NCBI GenBank assembly: GCA_016794625.1 | Contig: JAEUGY010000020.1 | Location: forward strand, 1 to 45,686 | Length of the DNA stretch: 45,686 bases | Source of the DNA: Opitutaceae bacterium | Lineage (GTDB): Bacteria > Verrucomicrobiota > Verrucomicrobiia > Opitutales > Opitutaceae | Direction: 5' to 3' | Shown: positions 16,828 through 25,276 of the stretch, piece by piece | Numbering within the stretch: position 1 is the stretch's first letter | Layout of the letters: every line of letters begins with the position of its first letter | Notes under the pieces: generated by a model | Told to the model about the DNA's origin: nothing | Database searches by the model: none | Seen by the model: only the letters and a program-made list of their open reading frames with translations | Program-made: the position numbers and the translations under genes

Positions 16828-18680
16828 GGAACGGGGAGCTCGTACACTTCGACGAGCGTGACTCCTCCGCCCGCCGTTGCGGCACCGTGAGCAGTGTACG
16901 CGCCTGGGTTTAGCGTGAGGACGACGGCTGCATCCTTGCTTCCGGCTGGAAGTGAAAACGCTCCCACGCGATTTGCGGCCGTGGCGGTGGCCGGATCGGA
17001 CCAATTGTCATTGGTGGCGACACGCACTCCGGAGCTGTTGAAGACCTCGAGTGTTGGATCGGCGGACGCGGAAGCGACACCGAAGGTGGCCAAGGTGGGG
17101 CCGACGGCCCGGATGAGCATGGGACGTGGACGTGCGCCTTCGACCACGAAACCAACGATGTGAGCATCGGTTCCGGTGCCGGCCCGGGCCCGGCTGGAGA
17201 GATTGAGCAGGCGCCCCGGCAACGTGATGCGATAGACCAGGATCATGGAGTCGTTTTCCACGGTCGCAGCGTAAGGGGCTCCGTCGTGAAATCCTTGGGT
17301 GGTCTGGAAATCGTTGTCGTTGCCGACGAACAGGAAAAAGTCCTGCGGTGCATAGGGATCGAGTGCGGGCACGAGGGCGAGGGCCTCCCACTTTTCCGAG
17401 AGATTGTTCGTGTCGTCCGTCGGGCCGTTCTTCAGGCCGAATTTTGCGAGATCTGAGCCGGTGTTGAGTGAGATGAATTCCGTGCGGGACGCCGGAGTGA
17501 TCGAACTGTCGAGAACGCCTGCCGGGGCGATGGGCTTTTCTGCCGTCTCGAACGCCGTGCCGACGAGATTGGTGGCCCGCTTCACATCATAGACCAGGAT
17601 GCTGCGGTAGAGGGATGTCGGATTTAGCCCGCGGCCGTTTCCGCTGTCACGCGCGAGGATGAGAAATTGCGTATCGTTGAGGGCCAGCAGCTCGCTTTGG
17701 GCGGCGACCAAGGTGGAGGCGCCCTGAACGAAGGTGGGAAGTTGAACAACGTAATGTCCCTTGAGCACCGGGGTCGCGCCCGTGACGTCGTAAGCGAGGA
17801 GGCGCGTATTGAACCGCGTTGCCGCCGTGCCGCCGGTTCCGCCGTCCTGACGGGTGGCGGACTGCAGCAAGGTGAAGAGCGTTTTGCCGTCGGGCGAGAG
17901 GCTGAGCCCCTCGAGCCCCTGGTTGTTTTGACGGCCCGTGACGGGATTGGCGGGCGTCGGTGCGGGTTGACCCACACCGGCATTGTTGGACGCGAACGAG
18001 TCGGCACCATTGCGCTTGCCGATCATCGCCTCCGGGGGGCGAAGGGCGGAGAGAAGCGTACCGTCCGCCGCGAACTTCCAGACATAGGGACCGTATTCGT
18101 CGCTGACCCAAAGCGTACCATCCGGGTTGGCGATGATCCCTTCCGCATCGAGAGCAATCCGGCCATTGAAAGCGGCCGGCAGGGGAGGGAATCCAGGGCG
18201 CGTTGCAACGGTGTTTGAGCCTGGATCGAGGGACGTCAGCGGAGTGCCGTTCGCCTCGGTGAATTTGATCGTGTCAACGACCGTGAGCGCCACCTGAGTT
18301 TGCACCGCACTGCCGGCTGGGGCCGGCCGGAAGACGACGTCGATCTTGTTGTAGCGCGGGGTATAATTGCTCGTCGCGTTGACGTTGTAGCCACGATCCG
18401 GCTGGGCGAGGAGCGTGCCGGCATAGGTCCCGTCGGGATTGCGACGCCAGGTTCCAGGCTGGAAAGTGAAGGCCGAAAAGGAGCCAAAGGTCTCACTAAA
18501 TTTGTCCTTCGCGGCGGCGGGTATACGGCCCACGCCAACCAAGCCATGGTTCACAAACGTGGAGCCTTCCAGGGTCGCCGTTGAAACGGGCTGGGCGGCG
18601 AGTGGCGAAAGGCAAACAACGGCTGCGCACGAGGCAAACAGGACGAAGGGAACGTGAGGGAGGCGGGCACGAGGAATCAT
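16824..18680 (-). CDS. secreted esterase-like phytase-domain protein with C-terminal Opitutaceae-type domain
   Basis: This is a predicted secreted protein of 618 residues. The ATG at 18680 is followed directly by a signal peptide (MIPRARLPHVPFVLFASCAAVVCLSPLAAQ). A longer in-frame start at 18809 would put 43 non-signal residues in front, so it was rejected. The main part (about residues 45-500) resembles the 'esterase-like activity of phytase' family: LDAEGIIANPDGTLWVSDEYGPYVWKF, NQGLEGLSLSPDGKTLFTLLQSA, and a late EKWEALALV. This fold is a beta-propeller thought to hydrolyse phosphate esters or other esters. The last 120 or so residues (LLNLSSRARAGTGTDAHIVGF, IRAVGPTL, NDNW) form a domain I know from many secreted Opitutaceae proteins, function unknown. 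The real substrate is unproven. It lies divergent from the polyamine importer. Confidence 0.8.
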   Translation of the reverse strand: MIPRARLPHVPFVLFASCAAVVCLSPLAAQPVSTATLEGSTFVNHGLVGVGRIPAAAKDKFSETFGSFSAFTFQPGTWRRNPDGTYAGTLLAQPDRGYNVNATSNYTPRYNKIDVVFRPAPAGSAVQTQVALTVVDTIKFTEANGTPLTSLDPGSNTVATRPGFPPLPAAFNGRIALDAEGIIANPDGTLWVSDEYGPYVWKFAADGTLLSALRPPEAMIGKRNGADSFASNNAGVGQPAPTPANPVTGRQNNQGLEGLSLSPDGKTLFTLLQSATRQDGGTGGTAATRFNTRLLAYDVTGATPVLKGHYVVQLPTFVQGASTLVAAQSELLALNDTQFLILARDSGNGRGLNPTSLYRSILVYDVKRATNLVGTAFETAEKPIAPAGVLDSSITPASRTEFISLNTGSDLAKFGLKNGPTDDTNNLSEKWEALALVPALDPYAPQDFFLFVGNDNDFQTTQGFHDGAPYAATVENDSMILVYRITLPGRLLNLSSRARAGTGTDAHIVGFVVEGARPRPMLIRAVGPTLATFGVASASADPTLEVFNSSGVRVATNDNWSDPATATAANRVGAFSLPAGSKDAAVVLTLNPGAYTAHGAATAGGGVTLVEVYELPVP

Positions 18681-18703
18681 CAGCAAGACATTACCGGGCC
18701 ATT

Positions 18704-18747
18704 GTGGCGCCTTTGTGACGATCCGGACACCGATGCGTGACGAAGGG
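18704..18747 (+). promoter_or_regulatory. 11-bp phased repeats between the phytase-like gene and potC
   Basis: Reading rightward, units start every 11 bases: GTGGCGCCTTT (18704), GTGACGATCCG (18715), GACACCGATGC (18726), GTGACGAAGGG (18737). Units two and four share GTGACGA exactly, two helical turns apart. Units one and three are degenerate. Phased 11-bp direct repeats are the form of OmpR/PhoB-family sites. The array ends 77 bases before potC and resembles the clearer array at 26674-26717. With two exact copies only, chance cannot be excluded. Confidence 0.4.
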
Positions 18748-18824
18748 AAATGGTTCGATCGTTCTTCGCCTGGCTTCCACGCTTGCGTCACTCGCAGGTT
18801 TGGGCGCATGAATAGCCTGCGTCC

Positions 18825-19649
18825 ATGCCCACGCCGGTGTCCTCGTCCTCCCGCTTCCAGTTGCCGTCGGGCCTCAAGCTGATGAATGCCGCGCTTGGCG
18901 GCTGGACCGTGCTCGTTTTCGCGTTTCTTTACCTGCCGATCGCGGTCCTGGTGATTTATTCGTTCAACACGTCGCGGCTGAACATCGTTTGGGAGGGCTT
19001 CACCTTCGATTGGTATGCCAGGGTCTGGCAGGACACGCGGTTGATGCGGGCGCTGCAGAACAGCCTGATTGTCGCGACGGTCACGACGACGGCGTCAGTG
19101 GTCATTGGCACGGTGGGGGCATGGCTGCTGCACCGCTATCGCTATCGATTTTCGCACGCCATCCAGACGTTGATCGCGGTCCCGATGATCATGCCGGAAA
19201 TTGTCATGGGCATCAGCCTCCTGATCTTTTTCACGACGCTCTCGGTCGAGCTCGGTTTCTTCACGGTGATCGTCGCCCATACCACGTTCTGTTTTCCATT
19301 CGTGCTCGTCGCGGTGCAGGCGCGGTTGCATGGGCTTGACCCCAGCCTGGAAGAGGCGGCCCTGGATCTCGGGGCGACGCCGATCCGTGCGTTTTGGCTG
19401 GTGATCGTGCCCTGCCTCAAACCGGCGATCCTCTCGGGTGGATTGATGGCGTTCACGCTTTCGATGGATGAATTGATTGTCACCTTCTTCACCTCCAGCG
19501 CGCAGTCCGCCACGTTGCCGCTGCTCGTGTTTGGCATGGCGAAAGTGGGTCTGAATCCCATGCTGAACGCCTTGTCCGCGCTGTTCATCCTCGCGACCGT
19601 GGCGTTTGTCTTGTTTACCGAGCACCTCCGTCGGATGAGCCGCCGTTAG
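18825..19649 (+). CDS. potC: polyamine ABC importer permease (PotC-like)
   Basis: This is an inner-membrane permease of a spermidine/putrescine importer, 274 residues, the usual PotC size, with six membrane segments. The start of the first segment (VLVFAFLYLPIAVLVIYSFNTS) is typical of PotC/PotI. The EAA loop that docks the ATPase is EEAALDLGATPIRAFWLVIVPCLKPAI (about residues 178-204), followed by the PotC-type SMDELIVTFFTS. It is the first gene of an importer operon in the order potC-potD-potB-potA, rearranged from the enterobacterial potABCD order. No strong Shine-Dalgarno is visible. The gap to potD is 13 bases. Confidence 0.9.
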   Translation: MPTPVSSSSRFQLPSGLKLMNAALGGWTVLVFAFLYLPIAVLVIYSFNTSRLNIVWEGFTFDWYARVWQDTRLMRALQNSLIVATVTTTASVVIGTVGAWLLHRYRYRFSHAIQTLIAVPMIMPEIVMGISLLIFFTTLSVELGFFTVIVAHTTFCFPFVLVAVQARLHGLDPSLEEAALDLGATPIRAFWLVIVPCLKPAILSGGLMAFTLSMDELIVTFFTSSAQSATLPLLVFGMAKVGLNPMLNALSALFILATVAFVLFTEHLRRMSRR

Positions 19650-19662
19650 CCCTATTTTCACC

Positions 19663-20697
19663 ATGAGCACACGCATCGTTCGATCCCTGGTTGGCGCGTT
19701 CCTGGCGCTGACGTTCAGTCTCGCGGCGTCTGCCGCTTCCAAGGAACTCAATCTGTTCGCCTGGTCCGAGTACGTGCCCCAGTCGGTGCTGGATGGCTTC
19801 ACCAAGAGCACCGGCATCAAGGTCAACTATGAAACCTTTGCATCCGGCGAGGAGATGCTGGCCAAGCTTCTCGCTGGCGGCACGGCGTATGACCTGATCC
19901 AGCCGCCCGATTACATCGCGGAGGCCCTGATCAAGAACAAGCTTCTGGTCCCGCTCGACTACAAGAAGCTGCCGCGCTTCAAGAACCTGCTCCCGGCGTT
20001 TCTCAAGATGCCGCACGACCCGGAACAGAAGTACACCATCCCGTACATGGCGAGCACGGTGGGGATTGTGGTGAATTCGGAGCGGGTGAAAGAGCCGGTC
20101 ACCGGGATCAAGGATTTGTTCTCGCCCAAGTACAAGGGACGGATCGTGACGGTGGACGACGGCCGCGAACTGGTGACCGCCGCGCTCTACGTGCTCGGCT
20201 ATCCTTTGAATGATATCAACGCCAAGAATCTGAAGGAAGCCCGTCCGTTGCTCGCCCAGTGGATCAAGCTGATCAAGCTGTTCGACTCGGACAGCCCGAA
20301 GACGGCGTTGCTCAACGGGGACGTCGATCTGGGTTACGTCTGGGGCGGGGAAGCGGCCCTGCTTTGGAACGAAAACAAGAAGTTCATCTACGTGCTCCCG
20401 AAAGAGGGAGCGCACCAGTTCGTCGATGTGCTCGCAGTGCCGAAAGGGGCCAAGAACTCGGACGCCGCCCATGCCTTCATCGACTATCTGCTTCGTCCCG
20501 AGGTAAGCAAAATCATCTCCGATGAATTCCCGTACACCAACCCCAATGGCGAGGCGCGCAAACTGCTCTCTCCGGAACAGCTGGCCAACCCGGCGAGCTA
20601 CCCGAAGGATACGAGAAAGCTGGATACGTTCCGGCACCTGGGTGACAGCGGCGCTATGATCGACGAATTGATCACCGATTTGAAGAACGCCAAATGA
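19663..20697 (+). CDS. potD: periplasmic polyamine-binding protein (PotD/PotF-like)
   Basis: This is the extracellular solute-binding protein of the importer, 344 residues, with a signal peptide (about 1-25, cleavage near SAASA-AS). It aligns by eye along its length with E. coli PotD: LFAWSEYVPQSVLDGFTKSTGIKV, SPKYKGRIVTVDDGREL, DVDLGYVWGGEA and the C-terminal RKLLSPEQ. Likely amine-contacting residues are W34, D166, E169, W227 and D255. The pocket is mixed: S35 and F253 are like the putrescine protein PotF, whereas E36 and D166 are like the spermidine protein PotD. The substrate could therefore be putrescine, spermidine or both. A GC-rich hairpin lies just after the stop, which may keep this segment of the mRNA more abundant than the permease segments. 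Confidence 0.9.
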   Translation: MSTRIVRSLVGAFLALTFSLAASAASKELNLFAWSEYVPQSVLDGFTKSTGIKVNYETFASGEEMLAKLLAGGTAYDLIQPPDYIAEALIKNKLLVPLDYKKLPRFKNLLPAFLKMPHDPEQKYTIPYMASTVGIVVNSERVKEPVTGIKDLFSPKYKGRIVTVDDGRELVTAALYVLGYPLNDINAKNLKEARPLLAQWIKLIKLFDSDSPKTALLNGDVDLGYVWGGEAALLWNENKKFIYVLPKEGAHQFVDVLAVPKGAKNSDAAHAFIDYLLRPEVSKIISDEFPYTNPNGEARKLLSPEQLANPASYPKDTRKLDTFRHLGDSGAMIDELITDLKNAK

Positions 20698-20700
20698 CAC

Positions 20701-20721
20701 GGGGGGCCGAGGTGGCCTCCC
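20701..20721 (+). other. GC-rich hairpin between potD and potB
   Basis: GGGGGGCC (20701-20708) pairs with GGCCTCCC (20714-20721) around the loop GAGGT, with one G-T wobble. No T-tract follows. It lies 3 bases after the potD stop and 65 bases before potB. Hairpins after binding-protein genes often protect the upstream mRNA and raise binding-protein levels; that role is inferred here. Confidence 0.45.
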
Positions 20722-20786
20722 TCCCGGTTTCGCGAGGACGGAACCGGGCCTTCGCGCCGCACGTCGCAGCTTTCTGACCGATCTGG

Positions 20787-21665
20787 ATGCAAGCGCTCGC
20801 CATCCCCGACGCCGAAAACCTGCACGCGCGGCGTCCGCGTCTTTGGGGCTGGGTGTTGCTGGCACCCCTGGTCGCCTGGCTGGTGGCCTTCGTTGTGGTG
20901 CCGATGGTCATTCTGTTCGGCTACAGCTTCTGCACGCGGGACGACCTCGGGCGGGTGGTGTTCAGTTTCACCCTGGAAAACTACGGTCGTGTCTTCGATC
21001 CGATCTACCTGCGAATCCTCGGGCGCTCCATTGGCTTCGCGGCCGTGACCACGGTGTTGTGCGTGGCCATTGGTTATCCGGTGGCCTGGTACATCGCCCG
21101 GCAGCCGGAACGGATCCGCGACAAGTTGCTCCTGCTGGTGATGATTCCGTTCTGGACGAGTTTCCTCATCCGCACCTATGCCTGGATCGCAATCCTGAAG
21201 AATGAGGGCCTGCTCAATGGCATGTTGCAGTACGTCGGGCTCATTTCAGCTCCGCTGCCATTGCTGTACACGCCCGCGGCGGTGCTCATCGGTTTGGTCT
21301 ATGCCTACCTGCCGTTCATGATCCTCCCGATCTACGGTAGTGCGGAAAAACTGGATAATGCCCTGGTGGAGGCGGCCCATGATCTCGGCGCGGGTCCGAT
21401 GCGCGCGTTTTCCGAAGTGATCATTCCCCTGACCTGGCCGGGGATCACCGCGGGCATGCTGCTCGTCTTTGTTCCGGCGATCGGCATGTTCGCCATCACG
21501 GACCTGATGGGCGGGGCGCAGGTGCCGATGATCGGAAATGTGATCCAGAACCAGTTTTTCCGCGCTCGAAACGCGCCCTTTGGCGCGGCTTTGGGCGTGG
21601 TCTTCACCCTGATGTTCGTGCTCGCCTACGCGTTGGTTCACCGACGCGCGAGTCGGACGCGTTGA
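20787..21665 (+). CDS. potB: polyamine ABC importer permease (PotB-like)
   Basis: This is the second permease of the importer, 292 residues, with about six membrane segments. The first is at about residues 21-45 (WVLLAPLVAWLVAFVVVPMVILFGYSF). The EAA loop is EAAHDLGAGPMRAFSEVIIPLTWPGI (about 194-219). The segment IPFWTSFLIRTYAWIAILKNEGLLN is characteristic of PotB/PotH. It forms the translocation pore with PotC. The stop codon TGA overlaps the first possible potA start, so the two genes are tightly coupled. The 89-base gap before this gene is the only sizeable gap inside the operon and contains the hairpin. Confidence 0.9.
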   Translation: MQALAIPDAENLHARRPRLWGWVLLAPLVAWLVAFVVVPMVILFGYSFCTRDDLGRVVFSFTLENYGRVFDPIYLRILGRSIGFAAVTTVLCVAIGYPVAWYIARQPERIRDKLLLLVMIPFWTSFLIRTYAWIAILKNEGLLNGMLQYVGLISAPLPLLYTPAAVLIGLVYAYLPFMILPIYGSAEKLDNALVEAAHDLGAGPMRAFSEVIIPLTWPGITAGMLLVFVPAIGMFAITDLMGGAQVPMIGNVIQNQFFRARNAPFGAALGVVFTLMFVLAYALVHRRASRTR

Positions 21666-21673
21666 CCCTTTCC

Positions 21674-22756
21674 ATGAGTGCGATGATCGAAGTGCGCGGC
21701 GTCACAAAACGATTTGGTGACTTCACGGCGGTGGACCGGGTCGACCTGCACGTGGCCGAGGGCGAGTTCCTGACGTTGTTGGGTCCCTCCGGCTGCGGAA
21801 AAACCACCTTGCTGCGCATGCTGTCGGGGTTCGAAACGCCGACGGAGGGCACGCTGGTCATCGGGGGGGAAGATGTCACGCATCTGGCTCCTTACCGCCG
21901 CAATGTGAATCAGGTCTTCCAGAGTTACGCGCTTTTCCCTCACATGACGGTGGAGGAGAACATTGGGTTTGGTTTGCGCATGCAGAAAGTGCCGGCCGAG
22001 GAGGCCGCGAGGCGCATCGCTGAGGTGATCGATCTGGTTGCGCTCAAGGGGTTCGAACAGCGCAAACCGCATCAGCTCTCCGGTGGTCAGCGGCAACGGG
22101 TCGCCCTGGCCCGGGCGATCGTGCCCCGACCGAAGGTTCTGTTGCTCGACGAACCGCTCTCCGCCTTGGACGCCAAACTGCGGCAGCAGATGCAGCTTGA
22201 ATTGAAGCGCCTGCAGAAGCACCTAGGCATGACGTTTGTGTTTGTCACACACGATCAGGAAGAGGCGCTGACCATGAGCGATCGCATCGCGGTCTTCAAT
22301 CGGGGCCGGATTGAGCAGATCGGCTCGGCGACGGAGATCTATCACAAACCGTGTACGGCCTTTGTCGCCGACTTCATCGGCGAGGCCAACCTCCTCGACG
22401 CGGAATTGGTGTCGCGCAACGGCACCACCGGACGCATCCGGGTGGAGGGCGGGCTCGAGCTTACGCTGGCGCTTTCGCAATGGCCTCAGGACCACAGCCG
22501 GGCGCTGGTGTCGATCCGACCGGAAAAAGTGTTGGTCTCAAAGTCGCGGATCGAGGCGGAAAATGTCTTTCAGGCGACCGTGCGCGAGGAGCTGTTCCAG
22601 GGTGTGCTCGACCGGCTGCATTTGGAGACAGGGGCGGGCACGCGCTTGACTGCGGTGGTGGCCAATGAGAGCGCCATCCTCGAGGCCATTCACGCGGGCG
22701 ACCAGGTGTGGTGCGGCCTGCACGTGGACGACCTGATCGTGGTGCGTCCGGCCTAG
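21674..22756 (+). CDS. potA: polyamine ABC importer ATPase (PotA-like)
   Basis: This is the nucleotide-binding subunit that powers the importer, about 360 residues. It has Walker A GPSGCGKTT, Q-loop QVFQSYALFPHMTVEENI, signature LSGGQRQRVALARAI, Walker B VLLLDEPLSALD and switch His in FVFVTHDQEEAL. A C-terminal TOBE-type regulatory domain (about residues 280-360, including VSIRPEKVLV) is present, as in PotA. I chose the ATG at 21674, which lies 8 bases after the potB stop. A TTG at 21662 and an ATG at 21683 are alternatives. The stop codon is shared with the convergent response regulator gene in a CTAG (22753-22756), so there is no terminator between them. Confidence 0.92.
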   Translation: MSAMIEVRGVTKRFGDFTAVDRVDLHVAEGEFLTLLGPSGCGKTTLLRMLSGFETPTEGTLVIGGEDVTHLAPYRRNVNQVFQSYALFPHMTVEENIGFGLRMQKVPAEEAARRIAEVIDLVALKGFEQRKPHQLSGGQRQRVALARAIVPRPKVLLLDEPLSALDAKLRQQMQLELKRLQKHLGMTFVFVTHDQEEALTMSDRIAVFNRGRIEQIGSATEIYHKPCTAFVADFIGEANLLDAELVSRNGTTGRIRVEGGLELTLALSQWPQDHSRALVSIRPEKVLVSKSRIEAENVFQATVREELFQGVLDRLHLETGAGTRLTAVVANESAILEAIHAGDQVWCGLHVDDLIVVRPA

Positions 22757-23496
22757 GAGGTGCCGGCGCGGGTCGATGCGTGCGGTCCGTCGTGCGATGG
22801 ATCGTACCGGTAGCCGACGCCGTGCACCGTTGCGATCGCGGACGGAGCGGGTTCGGGAGCATCCACCTTGCGGCGGAGTTGGGCGACGTGTTGGTCAAGC
22901 GTACGGGTGGTGCCAAAGTAGTTGATTCCCCACACGGCGTTGAGCAACGCGTCCCGGGTCAGCACGTGTCCGGGATGGGCGGCGAAGGTCTCCGCGAGTC
23001 GGAGCTCCCTTGCCGTCAGGGGGCTCGTCTTGCCCGCGACGGTGGCGGTGAAACGGCTTCGGTCGATGGTGGCGGCGCCGAAGGGCATCACCTCGGGCAG
23101 GGTCGGTGTGGCGACCTCGGTGGCGGACATACGGGCCCGGCGCAGGAGTGCCTCCACCCGGGCGAGCAATTCGTGCACGCCGAACGGTTTGGTCAGGTAG
23201 TCATCGGCGCCGAGTTTGAGTCCGACCACCTTGTCCACCTCCTCGGATTTGGCGGTGAGAAAGAGCACGGGCACGCGCGAACCCCGCGCCCGGAGTTCCC
23301 GGCAGACGTCGAAGCCGCTGACCTTCGGCATCATGATGTCGAGCAGCACCAGATCGAAGCTCTCCTGCGCGAGCAGGCGCTGCGCCTGGGCTCCGTCGGC
23401 GGCCGCGGTCACGGCATACCCTTCACTTTCGAGGGTGGCGATCAGGCCGAGGCGAATCGGCTTTTCGTCTTCGGCGATGAGGAGTTTTGCGATCAT
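22753..23496 (-). CDS. OmpR-family two-component response regulator
   Basis: This is a DNA-binding response regulator of 247 residues. The receiver domain covers about 1-120, with acidic pocket E9/D10, phosphoacceptor D53 in LVLLDIMMP, T82 in LFLTAKSEE and the conserved Lys in YLTKPFG. The winged-helix output domain covers about 135-232 (LTARELRLAETFAAHPGHVLTRDALLNAVWG, then LDQHVAQLRRKV and VHGVGYRY). Its ATG overlaps the kinase stop by 4 bases, so the kinase is its partner. Four phased 11-bp repeats upstream of this operon suggest that it controls its own transcription. It is the last gene of the vWA-kinase-regulator operon and converges with potA. Confidence 0.95.
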   Translation of the reverse strand: MIAKLLIAEDEKPIRLGLIATLESEGYAVTAAADGAQAQRLLAQESFDLVLLDIMMPKVSGFDVCRELRARGSRVPVLFLTAKSEEVDKVVGLKLGADDYLTKPFGVHELLARVEALLRRARMSATEVATPTLPEVMPFGAATIDRSRFTATVAGKTSPLTARELRLAETFAAHPGHVLTRDALLNAVWGINYFGTTRTLDQHVAQLRRKVDAPEPAPSAIATVHGVGYRYDPSHDGPHASTRAGTS

Positions 23497-25193
23497 GGGA
23501 GGTCGAGGACGAAGACGGACCCACCGTCCGGACGGGGTTCATGGCGCAGATCTCCCCCCAGGCCCCGCGCGAGCTGGCGCGCGATGCTCAGACCGAGGCC
23601 GGCCCCGGACTTGTCCGCGGTGAGGTTGTCATCCACCCGGTGGAACTTGTCGAAGATGCGTTCGCGGTGTTCCGGAGGAATGCCCGGACCGCGGTCGGCG
23701 ACGCGGAGACGGGCCCCCGGGTTGCGCACCTCGAGGGAAACGGTCAGCTCGCCTCCTTCGGCGGCATACTTGCAGGCGTTGTCGACGAGGTTGAGCACAA
23801 TCTGTTCGAGCGCGTCGCGGTCGACCACGGCAGGCAGCGGCTGGTCGGGCAGGTGGCGGATCAGCTGAAGTTGACATTCTGATACGCGAGGCGTGTGCAC
23901 ATCGAGTATCCGATTGATCTCCGCAGTCAGGTCGACGGGAACGGGATTGAAGTGTTTGCGTCCCTGTTCCAGGCGGCTGAAGTCGAGGGCGTTGTTGACG
24001 AGCCGGGTGAGACGCTCCGTCTCCTGTCCGATGACCCGGAGGTAGTCGTCGGCCTGACTGGCGTTTTTGACCCGCTTCTGGCTGAGCAGCTCGGCGTAGA
24101 GCCGGATGGTGGTGAGGGGGGTCTTGAACTCGTGCGAGACGTTCGCGACAAACGATGTTTTGCGCTCCGCTTCGGCGGCGCTTTCCCGGGCCTGACGGAG
24201 CAACAGACCGCCCCCGGCGAGGATGGCGGCCATGAAGGTGGACACCAGGAGTCCACCCAGAATCAGGAAACCGCGTCCGCCCGCACCGGGTCCGGTCGTC
24301 TCCGTGGCAACGCCCACCACTTCCCAGCCAGGCAGGAGCGGGCCGGCGATCGGGATCACCACGGTGTTTTCAATTTCGTCGGACTTGGATGCGGAGGTGG
24401 CGCGATAGCGTTTCTCCTGAAGAATGGCTCCGCTGCGGTCGCGGATGAGAAAGGCATCCGCAAGTTCTCCGTCGCGCGGCAGCAGGGACTCGAGTCGGAT
24501 GCGGATTTCCTCCAGATTTACCACCACGCCCACCAGGGTGCCCGGCGTTGTCGCGGGGGCCCGCCAACCGAGGAGATGGAGTCCCCGACCATCCCGCCAC
24601 GGCACCCAGCCGGAGGGTTCGACCACGGACATCTCGGCTGTGGCTTCTTGGCGTTTGCGAGCACTGGCGACGTCCTGGACTGCGCTGCGGGCGCTTTGGA
24701 CCACGGCGACGTTGGAGGTCACGTCACGACGGAGGCTGGCCTCGTCCGCGGTTTCAGCGGCCGGTGCGCGGGCGAGTTCGGTCTTCTGGTTTCGCGCGGC
24801 CAGCCACGCCTCCAGCGAGGCCCGGATGGGCGTGTTCGACGGGTCGTTTCGGGGTCGGATCAGTCGACGTTGCGCGTCGGTGCGGAAGGTGGTTTGGATG
24901 AGGGGATTGTTGCGTTCCCAGTCGTCGAGATAACGGTCCGGCGCCTCCATAGGCACGGCGCGCAGCGACTCACTCAGGCCATTCTGCACATCCCCCATGA
25001 AGAGCTCTATGTTCTCCACAATCAGGCGGGCCCGGGCTTCGATCGCGGTGCGTCGGGCGGCCGTGGCGGCGGCGGCTTGTGCATCGATCCGCGCCTGCTC
25101 CCGCTGGAGGAGCCAGAGGGCGCCTCCACCGGCCGCAAGGGTGGGAAGCAGCAGGAGGAGCCAGTAGAGGAGTACGCGGCGCGGTACAGGCAT
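23493..25193 (-). CDS. membrane sensor histidine kinase
   Basis: This is a transmembrane histidine kinase of 566 residues. TM1 is at about 7-29 and TM2 at about 308-332, with an unusually large periplasmic region of about 275 residues between them. That region includes a part resembling a divergent double-Cache/PAS-like fold (about 190-300), which is a tentative reading. The HisKA domain carries the phosphoacceptor H354 in SHEFKTPL. The ATPase domain has the N-box NLVDNACKYA, G1 DRGPGIPP, F-box IFDKFHRVD and G2 GAGLGLSIA. It phosphorylates the response regulator encoded 4 bases in overlap. The vWA gene lies 83 bases upstream in the same direction with a strong hairpin in between. The signal is unknown. 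Confidence 0.93.
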   Translation of the reverse strand: MPVPRRVLLYWLLLLLPTLAAGGGALWLLQREQARIDAQAAAATAARRTAIEARARLIVENIELFMGDVQNGLSESLRAVPMEAPDRYLDDWERNNPLIQTTFRTDAQRRLIRPRNDPSNTPIRASLEAWLAARNQKTELARAPAAETADEASLRRDVTSNVAVVQSARSAVQDVASARKRQEATAEMSVVEPSGWVPWRDGRGLHLLGWRAPATTPGTLVGVVVNLEEIRIRLESLLPRDGELADAFLIRDRSGAILQEKRYRATSASKSDEIENTVVIPIAGPLLPGWEVVGVATETTGPGAGGRGFLILGGLLVSTFMAAILAGGGLLLRQARESAAEAERKTSFVANVSHEFKTPLTTIRLYAELLSQKRVKNASQADDYLRVIGQETERLTRLVNNALDFSRLEQGRKHFNPVPVDLTAEINRILDVHTPRVSECQLQLIRHLPDQPLPAVVDRDALEQIVLNLVDNACKYAAEGGELTVSLEVRNPGARLRVADRGPGIPPEHRERIFDKFHRVDDNLTADKSGAGLGLSIARQLARGLGGDLRHEPRPDGGSVFVLDLP

Positions 25194-25220
25194 GGGGCGC
25201 GGACGAGAGCGGAACGGAGA

Positions 25221-25253
25221 ACGGCGTCGAGCGCAAACCCGCGCCGACGCCGT
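25221..25253 (-). other. strong hairpin between the vWA gene and the kinase gene
   Basis: ACGGCGTCG (25221-25229) pairs with CGACGCCGT (25245-25253). Inside it GCGC (25231-25234) pairs with GCGC (25241-25244) around the loop AAACCC. One base (25230) is bulged. This gives 13 perfect pairs. No T-tract follows on the minus strand, so it is more likely an mRNA processing or stability element, or a partial terminator, than an intrinsic terminator. Confidence 0.55.
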
Positions 25254-25276
25254 GGGTAGGAAAGCGAGAGCGTAAC

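Noticed and set aside
23895-25259. 454-codon open frame on the plus strand
   Set aside because: It is antisense to the histidine kinase gene, which has all kinase motifs. No family resemblance in the antisense product.
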